Source of the DNA: Acidobacteria bacterium 37-71-11 | Lineage (GTDB): Bacteria > Acidobacteriota > Thermoanaerobaculia > Thermoanaerobaculales > Thermoanaerobaculaceae | NCBI GenBank assembly: GCA_002279285.1 | Contig: NCBR01000004.1 | Location: 1-22,997 of the forward strand | Reading direction: 5' to 3' | Length of the DNA stretch: 22,997 nucleotides | Shown: positions 15,811-22,997 of the stretch, in pieces | How the letters are laid out: the number at the start of each line of letters is the position of its first letter | Numbering within the stretch: the first letter of the stretch is position 1 | The notes under the pieces: model-generated | Database searches by the model: none | What the model was told of the DNA's origin: nothing | Seen by the model: only the letters and a program-made list of their open reading frames with translations | Made by a program: the position numbers and the translations under genes

Positions 15811-15844
15811 TCAGGACGCAAGTGCCGCGTCAGAGGCAACCTGA
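15811..15844 (+). promoter_or_regulatory. Nested hairpin in the leader of the redox cluster
   Basis: TCAGG-ACGC, a 7-base loop AAGTGCC, GCGT, an unpaired CAGAGGCAA, then CCTGA. The two helices nest into one structure 40 bases before the start codon. It may be a regulatory leader. I could not match it to a known riboswitch class, including c-di-GMP or cobalamin types. Confidence 0.3.
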
Positions 15845-15883
15845 GCCCGAGGGCCTTGAACAACTGACGAAGGGGGATTCGTT

Positions 15884-17875
15884 ATGCGAAAAGCTCTGGG
15901 AGTAGTTGTCTTTTCGGTGACGGGGCTGAGCACACTGATTCTTTCCGATATGGGGGGTCATCTGATGTCGCAAGCCTCTGCCAAATCCGCGGCGGAGGCA
16001 AGCGAGGAAGCGACCAACAGCCAGCCGGCGGAGGCCTCGCGCACGATCATCGCAGCGGTACCTGGCACCCCGGATGGCGTCCTGCTGATGCAGGCGCATG
16101 CGCTTTTCGGCAAGCTCCCCGCGACCATGCCCGGTAGTGAGCAGGACACTCCCGCCATGATTGCGCTTGGGAAGAGCCTCTATTTCGAAACCGGCGTTTC
16201 GATCAACAGAACCCAATCCTGCAACTCGTGTCATCCCATTGACAACAACGGCCCGGGTGCGGACAACCTCAAGACAGGACGAGGCGCGATAGGGAAATTC
16301 GGCGACCGCAACGATCCGCCAACCATGAATGCCGGCTACCAGATCGCGCAGTTCTGGGACGGACGCGCGGCCACCCTGGAAAAGCAGGCTCAGGGCCCCC
16401 CGCTCAACCCGATCGAAATGGGCATGTCCGATGCCGCCGCGTTGGTCGAACGGCTGAAAGGCATCAATCACTATCCCGCTGACTTCAAAGCGGCCTTCCC
16501 TGGCGAGAACGACCCCGTGACCTTCGATAACTTTGCCAGAGCGGTTGGTGCCTTTGAGCGAACGCTGATCACCCGGGGCCGCTTCGACCGGTTCATGGAC
16601 GGCGACAGACAAGTCCTCGCCGAGCAGGAACTGGCGGGGATGCGCACCTTCATCAGCGTCGGCTGCGTGTATTGCCACAGCGGCCCCAACCTGGGCGGGA
16701 TGACCTTCCAGAAACTGGGCGTCTTCCATGAGTACACCAACACCAAGGATCCTGGACGCTTCAAGGTCACCAACCTGGAACGCGACCGATATGTCTTCAA
16801 GGTTCCGATGCTGCGCAACGTCACCCTCTCCGCCCCCTATTTCCACGACGGCGAAGTTGGCAACCTGCCCGAGGCGGTGGATCGGATGGGTTACCTGCAG
16901 TTGGATAGGAAGCTCAAGGACGACGAGATCAGGAACATCCTCGGATTCTTGACCACACTGGCCGATGCGGAGCGCACCACCGCGCCGATGGCGGCGAAGA
17001 CAATCTCCGCCACCTGGGCACCGCCGCTGATGAAGGATGTCCCCCAGGGAGAGCAAGGTAACCTCATCCTGTACGGCGCTGCGCTTGTGACCGACACATA
17101 TGCGAAGCTCGGCGCCGGCGCGAAAGATGAGACGATGCGTTTTTCCGGAAACACCCTGAACTGCACGAGCTGCCACCTGAATGACGGCACCAAGCAGTTC
17201 GGACTCCCCTGGATGGGGGTGAGTCAGGCATACCCTCAGTACCGGGCCCGCGAAGACGAGGTGCAGGGGCTTGAGGCGCGGATCAACGGTTGTTTCGAGC
17301 GCAGCCTCAACGGCAAGGCGCTGGCCACCGACAGCAGGGAGATGAAGGCGATCGTCGCCTACGTGAACTGGTTGTCGAAGGACATGCCCAAGAATGCCCC
17401 CGGCCTGGGATTAGCCAAGTTCGAGAGCCCGAACCGCAAGGCCGATGCAACCAGGGGCCAAGAGGTCTACAACCGGTTCTGCATGTCGTGCCATGGCGGA
17501 AATGGGGACGGCTATCAGTCAATGTCGGCCGGACGTTCGGGCACCCATGTCGCGCCGGCGCTCTGGGGAGAAAACAGCTATAACTTCGGGGCGGGAATGA
17601 ACCGGCTGCTGACCACCGCCGCGTTCATTCACGGCAACATGCCGCTGGGAACGCCGTGGAACCATCCGGCGATCAGCAACGAAGACGCCTACGATGTCGC
17701 CGCCTGTCTCAGCTCCAAGGAGCGGCTGCGGGTGACCGGTCTGGAGAAGGACTATCCGAAACTGGAGAAGAAAGCGGCGGACTGCCCATACCCCCCCTAC
17801 GCGGATCACTTTTCCCAGGAACAGCATCAATACGGGCCGTTCCAGGCGATCAAGGAAGCGCAGAAAGGGAAATAG
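15884..17875 (+). CDS. Di-heme peroxidase fused to TsdA-like di-heme cytochrome c (663 aa)
   Basis: A periplasmic tetra-heme protein. After an N-terminal hydrophobic segment (about 4-21; signal peptide or anchor) comes a bacterial cytochrome c peroxidase/MauG-type half (about 60-365). This half carries heme sites CNSCH (113-117) and CVYCH (261-265) and the family marks NDPPTMNAGYQIAQFWDGRA and VPMLRNVTLSAPYFHDG. The second half (about 390-625) resembles thiosulfate dehydrogenase TsdA: CTSCH (427-431), then PQYRAREDEVQGLEARINGCFERSLNG, then CMSCH (533-537). Normally these are separate proteins of about 330 and 270 residues. The peroxidase half would reduce hydrogen peroxide; the TsdA half would exchange electrons with a sulfur compound such as thiosulfate/tetrathionate or with another cytochrome. 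The ribosome binding site AAGGGGG precedes the ATG. GC content looks lower than in neighbouring genes. At the position where I would place the TsdA cysteine ligand (18 residues after the first histidine) an alanine is seen, so activity may differ; C470 is another candidate. Confidence 0.85.
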   Translation: MRKALGVVVFSVTGLSTLILSDMGGHLMSQASAKSAAEASEEATNSQPAEASRTIIAAVPGTPDGVLLMQAHALFGKLPATMPGSEQDTPAMIALGKSLYFETGVSINRTQSCNSCHPIDNNGPGADNLKTGRGAIGKFGDRNDPPTMNAGYQIAQFWDGRAATLEKQAQGPPLNPIEMGMSDAAALVERLKGINHYPADFKAAFPGENDPVTFDNFARAVGAFERTLITRGRFDRFMDGDRQVLAEQELAGMRTFISVGCVYCHSGPNLGGMTFQKLGVFHEYTNTKDPGRFKVTNLERDRYVFKVPMLRNVTLSAPYFHDGEVGNLPEAVDRMGYLQLDRKLKDDEIRNILGFLTTLADAERTTAPMAAKTISATWAPPLMKDVPQGEQGNLILYGAALVTDTYAKLGAGAKDETMRFSGNTLNCTSCHLNDGTKQFGLPWMGVSQAYPQYRAREDEVQGLEARINGCFERSLNGKALATDSREMKAIVAYVNWLSKDMPKNAPGLGLAKFESPNRKADATRGQEVYNRFCMSCHGGNGDGYQSMSAGRSGTHVAPALWGENSYNFGAGMNRLLTTAAFIHGNMPLGTPWNHPAISNEDAYDVAACLSSKERLRVTGLEKDYPKLEKKAADCPYPPYADHFSQEQHQYGPFQAIKEAQKGK

Positions 17876-17956
17876 GCGAGCCGGCAAGCAACCGGAAGGA
17901 AGTTCCTATCCCTTGTCGCGTCCCAGGAAGTCTGTGTCCCGGAATGAGGAGGCATC

Positions 17957-18514
17957 ATGTTCAAATCCGTGGTTCTCGGAATCGCCCTCACGCTCGCCCT
18001 TGGCCTGATCGGCGCGTACGTTCTGGTGCAAAGCGGCTACATCCCGGCCAACGCCGATGCCAGACCCAGTTGGCTGGAAACCTGGATGGCGCGCACCTCC
18101 CTGCGCGCGACGCTGAAGCGCGAAGCCCCGAAGGGCCCGAACCCGGTGGCGCTGAGCGACCAGAGTCTCCTCGAAGGCGTGCACCTGTTCGCGCAGGACT
18201 GCGCGTTCTGCCACGGCGATGCCAGGGGTGCCGCGGCGCCGCCGCCGATCGCCAAGGGCTTCTACCAGAAGCCGCCCCAGCTGGCGACCGACGGGGTCGA
18301 GGACGATCCGGAAGGCTATTCATTCTGGAAGATCGAGCACGGCATCCGGCTGACGGGGATGCCTTCGTTCAGATACGCCCTGGGCGACCGGCAGATCTGG
18401 ACGCTCGCGCTGTTCCTGAAGCACATGGACAAGCTGCCGCCGGCGGTGCAGCAAGCGTGGCAACAGGTGCAGAGCTGGCCGCTCGCGTCCGCGAGCCAGG
18501 CGGGTCCGAAGTGA
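17957..18514 (+). CDS. Membrane-anchored mono-heme cytochrome c (185 aa)
   Basis: A short electron carrier facing the periplasm. One N-terminal helix (about 3-24) is probably an uncleaved anchor. The heme site is CAFCH (82-86), with Met135 in RLTGMPSF as the likely sixth ligand. The fold is of the cytochrome_CBB3 type. It follows the fusion gene after 81 bases with GAGGAGG in front of the ATG, so the two should form an operon. The probable role is to pass electrons between a membrane donor and the four-heme protein. The GIRLTGMPSF segment is shared with cytochromes that partner quinol- or alcohol-oxidising complexes, so the donor is not fixed by sequence. Confidence 0.88.
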   Translation: MFKSVVLGIALTLALGLIGAYVLVQSGYIPANADARPSWLETWMARTSLRATLKREAPKGPNPVALSDQSLLEGVHLFAQDCAFCHGDARGAAAPPPIAKGFYQKPPQLATDGVEDDPEGYSFWKIEHGIRLTGMPSFRYALGDRQIWTLALFLKHMDKLPPAVQQAWQQVQSWPLASASQAGPK

Positions 18515-18653
18515 TACCCATTCTCCGGCGTGACATCGGCCCGGACGAGAACGGAAATCTATATCGAGTTTTCATGGCCCCTATCGTCATCCCCGGCCTG
18601 GTTTCTTCCCTACCCAGGGCCCGCGCCGCAAGCCAGCGACCGAAGGGAGCCGC

Positions 18654-20024
18654 TTGAGAGGAACACCCATCCGCAGGACGGGCGCCCTCGCCTTGGGGCT
18701 CCTGCCGCCGGCGGTCGTCGTGGCCGCCTGGCTCGTCCTTCGCCGCAACGACCTGTCTGGAGGGACCGAACACGCCGTCGGAGCCGTCGCGGACCTGGCG
18801 GCGCTCCTTGGCCTGACCGGGTTCGTCGTCCTGGTCACGCTGGGCACCAGGCTGCCCTGGGTCGAGCATATCTTCGGGCTCGACCGAATGTTCCGTTTCC
18901 ACCGGCGGCTGGCGCCCTGGGTGGTGGGGCTGTTCATCCTCCACGGCGTCCTCAGGACGGTCCACTTCTCCCTGGGGCGCGGCAGGTCGTGGACATGGTC
19001 GTACCTGTTCTATTTCGGCACCGGTGACCCGGGGCTCCTCGTCGGGCACCTGGCCCTTTACCTCGTGCTGATCGCCGCGGCCCTGGCCCTGCTGCGGGGG
19101 AAACGGCGGCTGCCGTTCCGGGTCTGGAAGCCCGGCCATCTGCTCGTCTACCCGGCCGTGCTGATGGGCTTCGTCCACGCGGCTGTGAAAGGCTGGGGCG
19201 ACTTGCGGCTCTTCCCGAACGACGCCGTGTACTTCGTGCTGGCCGCCTCGGTGCTGGCGCTCTTCGGCTCCCGGGCGGCCTACCGCATGGCGCGGGATCG
19301 CCGCTTCGCCTGGAGGCTGGAACGCGTGGTCCGGGAAACCCACGACACCACGTCGCTCGTTCTGGCCCGGCACGGCGACCCGGGGCCGTTCCGGTCCAGG
19401 CTGGCCGGACAGTTCTCGGTCATCCGCGCGAGGAGCGGCGGGGGCTGGACCGAGCCCCACCCTTTCACGATTTCGTGTGAGCCGGAGTCGGAGACGCTCC
19501 GCTTCACGATCAAGGCCGTCGGCGCCTTTTCCTCGAGCGTCCACGCGCTGGCTCCCGGCACGCCCTTTCTTTGCGAGGGGCCCTACGGCGCCTTCTGCCC
19601 AGATTTCGGTCGTGAGAAGCGCATCGTCATGCTCGCCGGCGGAGTCGGCGTGACCCCCTTCTTGAGCTTCTTGCGCCACGCCGCCCGGGCTGCACCCGAC
19701 GTCGGTTTCACCCTGATCTGGGCCAACAAGACCCATGCCGACATCATCGCCATGGACGAGATCCACGCTTTGGCCCGGCATCCCTTCCTCAAGGTCGTCC
19801 ACGTCCTCAGCCAGGAGCCGGAGGGCCTGCCCGAAAGCGGCGAGACGGTCATCTACGAGCGGGGCAGGATCGGGGTCGAGATCCTGGCGAAGCACGTCGC
19901 GCGCTCGCCGGCGACCTACTACCTGTGCGGCCCGAGCCCCATGCAAAAGGCCGTCCTGGCGGCCCTCGGGGACGCGCTCGGAGTTCGGACCCGGGAGGTC
20001 AGGGGGGAGCTCTTCTTCTTTTGA
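18654..20024 (+). CDS. NOX/ferric-reductase-like flavocytochrome b (456 aa)
   Basis: An inner-membrane enzyme that would move electrons from cytoplasmic NAD(P)H through FAD and two b hemes to the outer face. About six helices fill residues 9-208. Four histidines sit at the spacing of the ferric-reductase/NOX family: H83 and H97 in one helix, H162 and H175 in another. The cytoplasmic part is a ferredoxin-reductase type: FAD site HPFTIS (269-274), pyridine-nucleotide site LAGGVGVTPF (327-336), YYLCGPSPMQKAV (422-434) and an aromatic end GELFFF. The start is TTG at 18654 with GGGAG five bases upstream; no ATG fits before the first helix. It follows the cytochrome c gene by 139 bases. It might feed the cytochromes, reduce metal or make superoxide; the context favours the first. 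Confidence 0.85.
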   Translation: MRGTPIRRTGALALGLLPPAVVVAAWLVLRRNDLSGGTEHAVGAVADLAALLGLTGFVVLVTLGTRLPWVEHIFGLDRMFRFHRRLAPWVVGLFILHGVLRTVHFSLGRGRSWTWSYLFYFGTGDPGLLVGHLALYLVLIAAALALLRGKRRLPFRVWKPGHLLVYPAVLMGFVHAAVKGWGDLRLFPNDAVYFVLAASVLALFGSRAAYRMARDRRFAWRLERVVRETHDTTSLVLARHGDPGPFRSRLAGQFSVIRARSGGGWTEPHPFTISCEPESETLRFTIKAVGAFSSSVHALAPGTPFLCEGPYGAFCPDFGREKRIVMLAGGVGVTPFLSFLRHAARAAPDVGFTLIWANKTHADIIAMDEIHALARHPFLKVVHVLSQEPEGLPESGETVIYERGRIGVEILAKHVARSPATYYLCGPSPMQKAVLAALGDALGVRTREVRGELFFF

Positions 20025-20162
20025 CCGCCTCTTGCCATGCCCTCGCGGTACTGGAGCCGCGCTTCACTCGTGACCTGTTGTGTTGCACTGAAACCTGAGA
20101 CCATGTCACCGCCATTCTATCGGAGCGAACCCGATCGCAGCGTGAGCCACTAAACTGAAACG

Positions 20163-22028
20163 ATGAGAGGCATGAGAACAGGCTGGCCCGCCGCGGCCGT
20201 CACGGCGGCGCTCCTGGTCGTCGTGACCACGGCGACCGACGCGCTACGCGGCATCGACCTGCCGCTGCGCGATGCGATGGTGCGCACGCTGCCCCACCGC
20301 AGGCCGGCGCTGGTCGCGGCCGTCGTCGTGGACGACGCCTCGCTGGCGGCCGAGGGCCCGTGGCCGTGGCCCCGGCCGCTCCTCGCCGACCTGGTCAGCG
20401 CGGCGCGCGACGCCGGCGCCCGCGGCGTCGTGATGGACATGCTCCTCCTCGACGCCCGTCCCGGCGACGACGCCTTCGCCGCAGCGATGCGGTCGCTCCC
20501 AACGGTGCTCGTCGCCGCGCTCGACAACCGCGCCGCGCGCTGGCTCGCCCCGGTGCCGCCGCTCTCCGACGCCGCGCGGCTCGCGCACGGGATGTTCGAG
20601 CTCGACCACGACGGCGTCCTCCGCCGCCTCGTCTCGACCAAGCAGGCGGCCGGCGTCGCCCTCCCGGCGGTGGCGTTCGCGGCGGCGGCGCTGGCGTCGC
20701 CGGCGCTCGCGATCCCGGTCGCGCGGGTTGTCCAGCCCGGCTTTCGCGTCACCCCGCAGTCCGTGCCGGCGGTCAGCGCGGCCCGCCTGCTGCACGGCCA
20801 GGGGGGCAGCCTCCTGCGTGGTCGCGTCGTGTTCGTGGGCCTGACCGCCGCCGGCCTCGGCGACCGCGTGGTCACGCCCGTCACCAGCGGCCCGGTGCCC
20901 GACCCCGGCGTCCTCGTGCAGGCAGCCGTCACCGAGGCGGTCGCCAGGGGGGACCTCCTCCACCCGGTGCCGCCGCTGCTCGCGGGCGGCGCGGCGCTGG
21001 CGCTCGTGCTGGCGGCCGGCGCGGTCTCGCGCCTCGGCGGCGGGCGGCGGCTGGCCGGCGATGCCCTTCTCCTTGCCGCACCGCTCGCGGCCGGTTTCCT
21101 CCTCCGCCTGGCGGACGTCGTTTTGCCGACCGCGACGCTGGCGCTCCTCGCCTTGCTGGTCGTCATCGGCATGGAGGTCAGGAACGGCCTCGTGGCCTGG
21201 CGCAGCGCCGGCGCCACCGGCGCCGCGCTCGCCGCCGCCGGCGGCGGTGAGGCGCCCTCCGGGCGCGGCTCGCTGGAGGGCCGCCTCGGCATCGTCGAGA
21301 AACTCGCCACGGCAGCGGCACGGCGCCGCGTCGCCGACGAGGACGCCCGGCGGGTGATGGCGCACGAGTTGAAGACGCCGCTGACCTCGGTGCGGGGACT
21401 CGGCCAGATGCTGCGCGACCTCGACCTCTCACCTGCCGAGCGCCGGCGTGCCAGCGAGCTTCTCGTCGTCGAGGCCGACCGCCTGCAGGCGATGATCGAG
21501 CACCTCACCGAGCTCGAGCGGTTGTCGCGCCGGCCGTTCGAGGCTGACGCGACCACGGTGGACCTTTCTGCGCTCGTCCGCTCCCGCGCCGAGGTGCTCG
21601 GCCGCGGGCACGGCCGGCCGGTCCGCGCCGAGGTGGCGTCCGGTCTGTACGTCAGGGGCGAGGCCGCCCTCCTCGAGCGCGTGTTCGACAACCTGCTCGG
21701 CAACGCCTTCAAGTTCTCCCCACCCGACACGCCGGTCGAGGTGCGGGCGTTCGCCGCGGGGACCGAAGCGGTCGTCGAGGTCCGCGATCACGGCTGCGGC
21801 GTCGCACCCGAGGAGCGGGAGATGATCTTCCGCCGCTTCGCGCGCGGGGCGGCGGCGCAGGGCCGAGAGGGCCTCGGGCTCGGCCTCGCCCTCGTCCGCG
21901 AGGTGCTAACGTGGCATGGAGGCCAGGTGACGGCGGAGAGCCCGGAGGGCGAAGGCAGCGTGTTCCGGGTGACGATCCCGGCCGCACGGGAGGGCGCCGG
22001 CGGTGGCGAAGATCCTCGTCGTCGATGA
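20163..22028 (+). CDS. CHASE2-domain sensor histidine kinase (621 aa)
   Basis: A membrane kinase. An N-terminal helix (about 8-24) is followed by an extracellular CHASE2 domain (about 28-260, with VVVDDASLAAEGPWPWPR, GVVMDMLL and RVVFVGLTAAGLGD, all typical) and three helices (about 268-340). The cytoplasmic part has HisKA with His401 (VMAHELKTPLTS), the N box N514 (DNLLGNAFKFSP), G1 DHGCG (542-546) and GLGLGLA (571-577). CHASE2 kinases sense unknown outside signals. Its 3' end overlaps the next regulator by 26 bases, so the two are translated together and form a pair. No strong ribosome binding site precedes the ATG; TAAACT a few bases upstream could be a -10 box of a nearly leaderless mRNA. 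Confidence 0.9.
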   Translation: MRGMRTGWPAAAVTAALLVVVTTATDALRGIDLPLRDAMVRTLPHRRPALVAAVVVDDASLAAEGPWPWPRPLLADLVSAARDAGARGVVMDMLLLDARPGDDAFAAAMRSLPTVLVAALDNRAARWLAPVPPLSDAARLAHGMFELDHDGVLRRLVSTKQAAGVALPAVAFAAAALASPALAIPVARVVQPGFRVTPQSVPAVSAARLLHGQGGSLLRGRVVFVGLTAAGLGDRVVTPVTSGPVPDPGVLVQAAVTEAVARGDLLHPVPPLLAGGAALALVLAAGAVSRLGGGRRLAGDALLLAAPLAAGFLLRLADVVLPTATLALLALLVVIGMEVRNGLVAWRSAGATGAALAAAGGGEAPSGRGSLEGRLGIVEKLATAAARRRVADEDARRVMAHELKTPLTSVRGLGQMLRDLDLSPAERRRASELLVVEADRLQAMIEHLTELERLSRRPFEADATTVDLSALVRSRAEVLGRGHGRPVRAEVASGLYVRGEAALLERVFDNLLGNAFKFSPPDTPVEVRAFAAGTEAVVEVRDHGCGVAPEEREMIFRRFARGAAAQGREGLGLGLALVREVLTWHGGQVTAESPEGEGSVFRVTIPAAREGAGGGEDPRRR

Positions 22029-22997
22029 CGACCGCGGCATCCGCGAGATGGTGGCGCTCGCGCTGAGGGCTTCCGGACACGAGGTACTCCTCGCCGGGGA
22101 CATCGCCGCCGCGCAGGAGGCGGTGGCGCGCGAGCCGGTGGACCTCGTCATCTGCGACATCTACATGCCCGGCGGGACCGGCCTCGACCTCCTGGCCGAA
22201 CTGCAGCGCCGGCCGTCGCCGCCGCGCCTGATCCTGATCACGGCCCGCGGTACGGTCGAGACGGCCGCACTCGCGAACCGCTTCGGCGCCTTCGACTACC
22301 TCGCCAAGCCGTTCGACATCAAGGTGCTGCTCGACCGCGTGACCGCGGCTCTGGCGCCGCCGGCGGCCGGCGGACCGGCGCTCGAGCCTGGGCCCGAGAC
22401 GATGATCGTCGGCTCGCACCCCGCCATCGTCGAGGTGTACAAGGCCGTGGCCCGCGTCGCCCGGCTGTCCGTGCCGGTCCTGATCCTCGGCGAGACCGGC
22501 ACCGGAAAGGAGCTCGTCGCCAGGGCCCTGCACCGCCTCGGCGCCAACCCGTCGAGCCCGTTCGTGCCCGTGAACTCCGGCGCGATCCCGGACACCCTGC
22601 TCGAGAGCGAGCTGTTCGGGCACCGCAAGGGCGCCTTCACCGACGCGCACCGCGAGCGGCGCGGCGCGCTGGCGCAAGCGGCGGGCGGCACCGTGTTCCT
22701 CGACGAGATCGGCGACGTCTCGGCCGCGTTCCAGGTGAAGCTGCTGCGCTTCCTCCAGGACGGCGTGGTGCGTCCTCTGGGGGCGGACGTCGGTGAGCAC
22801 GTGGACGTGCGTGTGCTGGCGGCAACCAACCGCGACCTCGCCGCGCTCGTCGCCGCCGGCAGCTTCCGCCAGGACCTCTACTTCCGGCTCGCCGCCTATG
22901 AGATCCGCCTTCCCCCGCTGCGCGAGCGGCTCACCGACCTGCCCGCCCTGGTCGCCCACTTCCAGCGCCGGGCCGAGCGGGAGCTCGGCCTCGCGCC
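22003..22997 (+). CDS. Second sigma-54-dependent response regulator, cut by window edge
   Basis: A partial NtrC-type regulator; 331 codons are visible. It begins with GTG at 22003, inside the end of the kinase gene, and the first residues enter the receiver directly (VAKILVVDDDRG). The phospho-acceptor is D52 (ICDIYMPGG), with T80 and K102 (AKPFD). The AAA+ domain follows from about 134: Walker A GETGTGKE (163-170), loop GAFTDA (210-215) instead of GAFTGA, Walker B TVFLDEIGD (230-238), and LRERLTDLPAL at about 306-317. The DNA-binding end lies beyond the window. The GAFTDA loop also occurs naturally in other members and need not abolish sigma-54 contact. Targets are unknown; the sigma-54 sites in this window are candidates, although the first regulator lies closer to the one at 6022. 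Confidence 0.92.
   Translation, partial: MAKILVVDDDRGIREMVALALRASGHEVLLAGDIAAAQEAVAREPVDLVICDIYMPGGTGLDLLAELQRRPSPPRLILITARGTVETAALANRFGAFDYLAKPFDIKVLLDRVTAALAPPAAGGPALEPGPETMIVGSHPAIVEVYKAVARVARLSVPVLILGETGTGKELVARALHRLGANPSSPFVPVNSGAIPDTLLESELFGHRKGAFTDAHRERRGALAQAAGGTVFLDEIGDVSAAFQVKLLRFLQDGVVRPLGADVGEHVDVRVLAATNRDLAALVAAGSFRQDLYFRLAAYEIRLPPLRERLTDLPALVAHFQRRAERELGLA

Larger units (their letters stand above)
15506..15883. other. Intergenic region with promoter and leader
   Basis: No gene is seen. The stretch contains the promoter at 15692-15719 and a leader of about 160 bases with a nested pairing potential (15811-15844), which precede the cytochrome gene. Confidence 0.6.

Noticed and set aside
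18369..19946. 525-codon open frame on the minus strand
   Set aside because: It lies opposite the flavocytochrome gene, has low-complexity charged composition and no domain, and contradicts the clear family motifs on the plus strand. High GC makes long antisense frames common here.
20150..21730. 526-codon open frame on the minus strand
   Set aside because: Arg/Ser/Ala-rich shadow of the CHASE2 kinase, without any recognisable motif.

Overview
The window is high-GC DNA that looks like a Gram-negative bacterium with a strong sigma-54 regulatory habit. The grounds are an RND efflux pump, periplasmic c-type cytochromes, IPTL-CTERM surface-sorting signals, two NtrC-type regulators, and three intergenic sites that fit the sigma-54 -24/-12 promoter. 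Proteobacteria (old delta lineages) or Acidobacteriota-like phyla are plausible, but no rRNA or marker gene is present to decide. No tRNA, rRNA, CRISPR array or intact insertion sequence was seen.

Left part (1-10200). The 3' end of a CusA/CzcA-type RND permease runs rightward. It converges on a leftward block that reads, from right to left: a PDZ/multi-TM/GAF histidine kinase (7722-10199), a sigma-54 response regulator (6314-7708), a 962-aa modular surface protein ending in IPTL-CTERM (3023-5911), a stand-alone receiver (2532-2951), a truncated secreted-protein start (2215-2529) and a second IPTL-CTERM protein (1228-2214). The large surface gene has its own sigma-54-like promoter, a conserved leader and a 13-codon upstream frame. 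The two IPTL-CTERM genes share the leader and about 116 bp of 3' end. The layout recalls the PrsK/PrsR control of PEP-CTERM genes.

Middle part (10200-15510). A non-coding stretch holds a 138-bp fragment about 95% identical to the RND gene at the left edge. It is followed by a GT-C/PMT-type membrane glycosyltransferase. Next comes a tandem duplication of a small exported protein of unknown family. Each copy has its own near-identical sigma-54 promoter and a hairpin behind it. A small-molecule-type O-methyltransferase follows.

Right part (15690-22997). A TTGACA/TACCAT promoter and a structured leader precede a redox cluster. It encodes a four-heme fusion of a di-heme cytochrome c peroxidase to a TsdA-like thiosulfate-dehydrogenase module, a membrane-anchored mono-heme cytochrome c, and a NOX/ferric-reductase-like flavocytochrome with all four heme-b histidines. 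Together they suggest a route for electrons from cytoplasmic NAD(P)H across the membrane to periplasmic hemes. The window closes with an overlapping CHASE2 histidine kinase and a second sigma-54 response regulator cut by the window edge.

The most unusual items are the peroxidase-TsdA fusion with its flavocytochrome partner, the duplicated sigma-54-driven unknown exported proteins, and the IPTL-CTERM cassette that seems to have been pasted into another gene.
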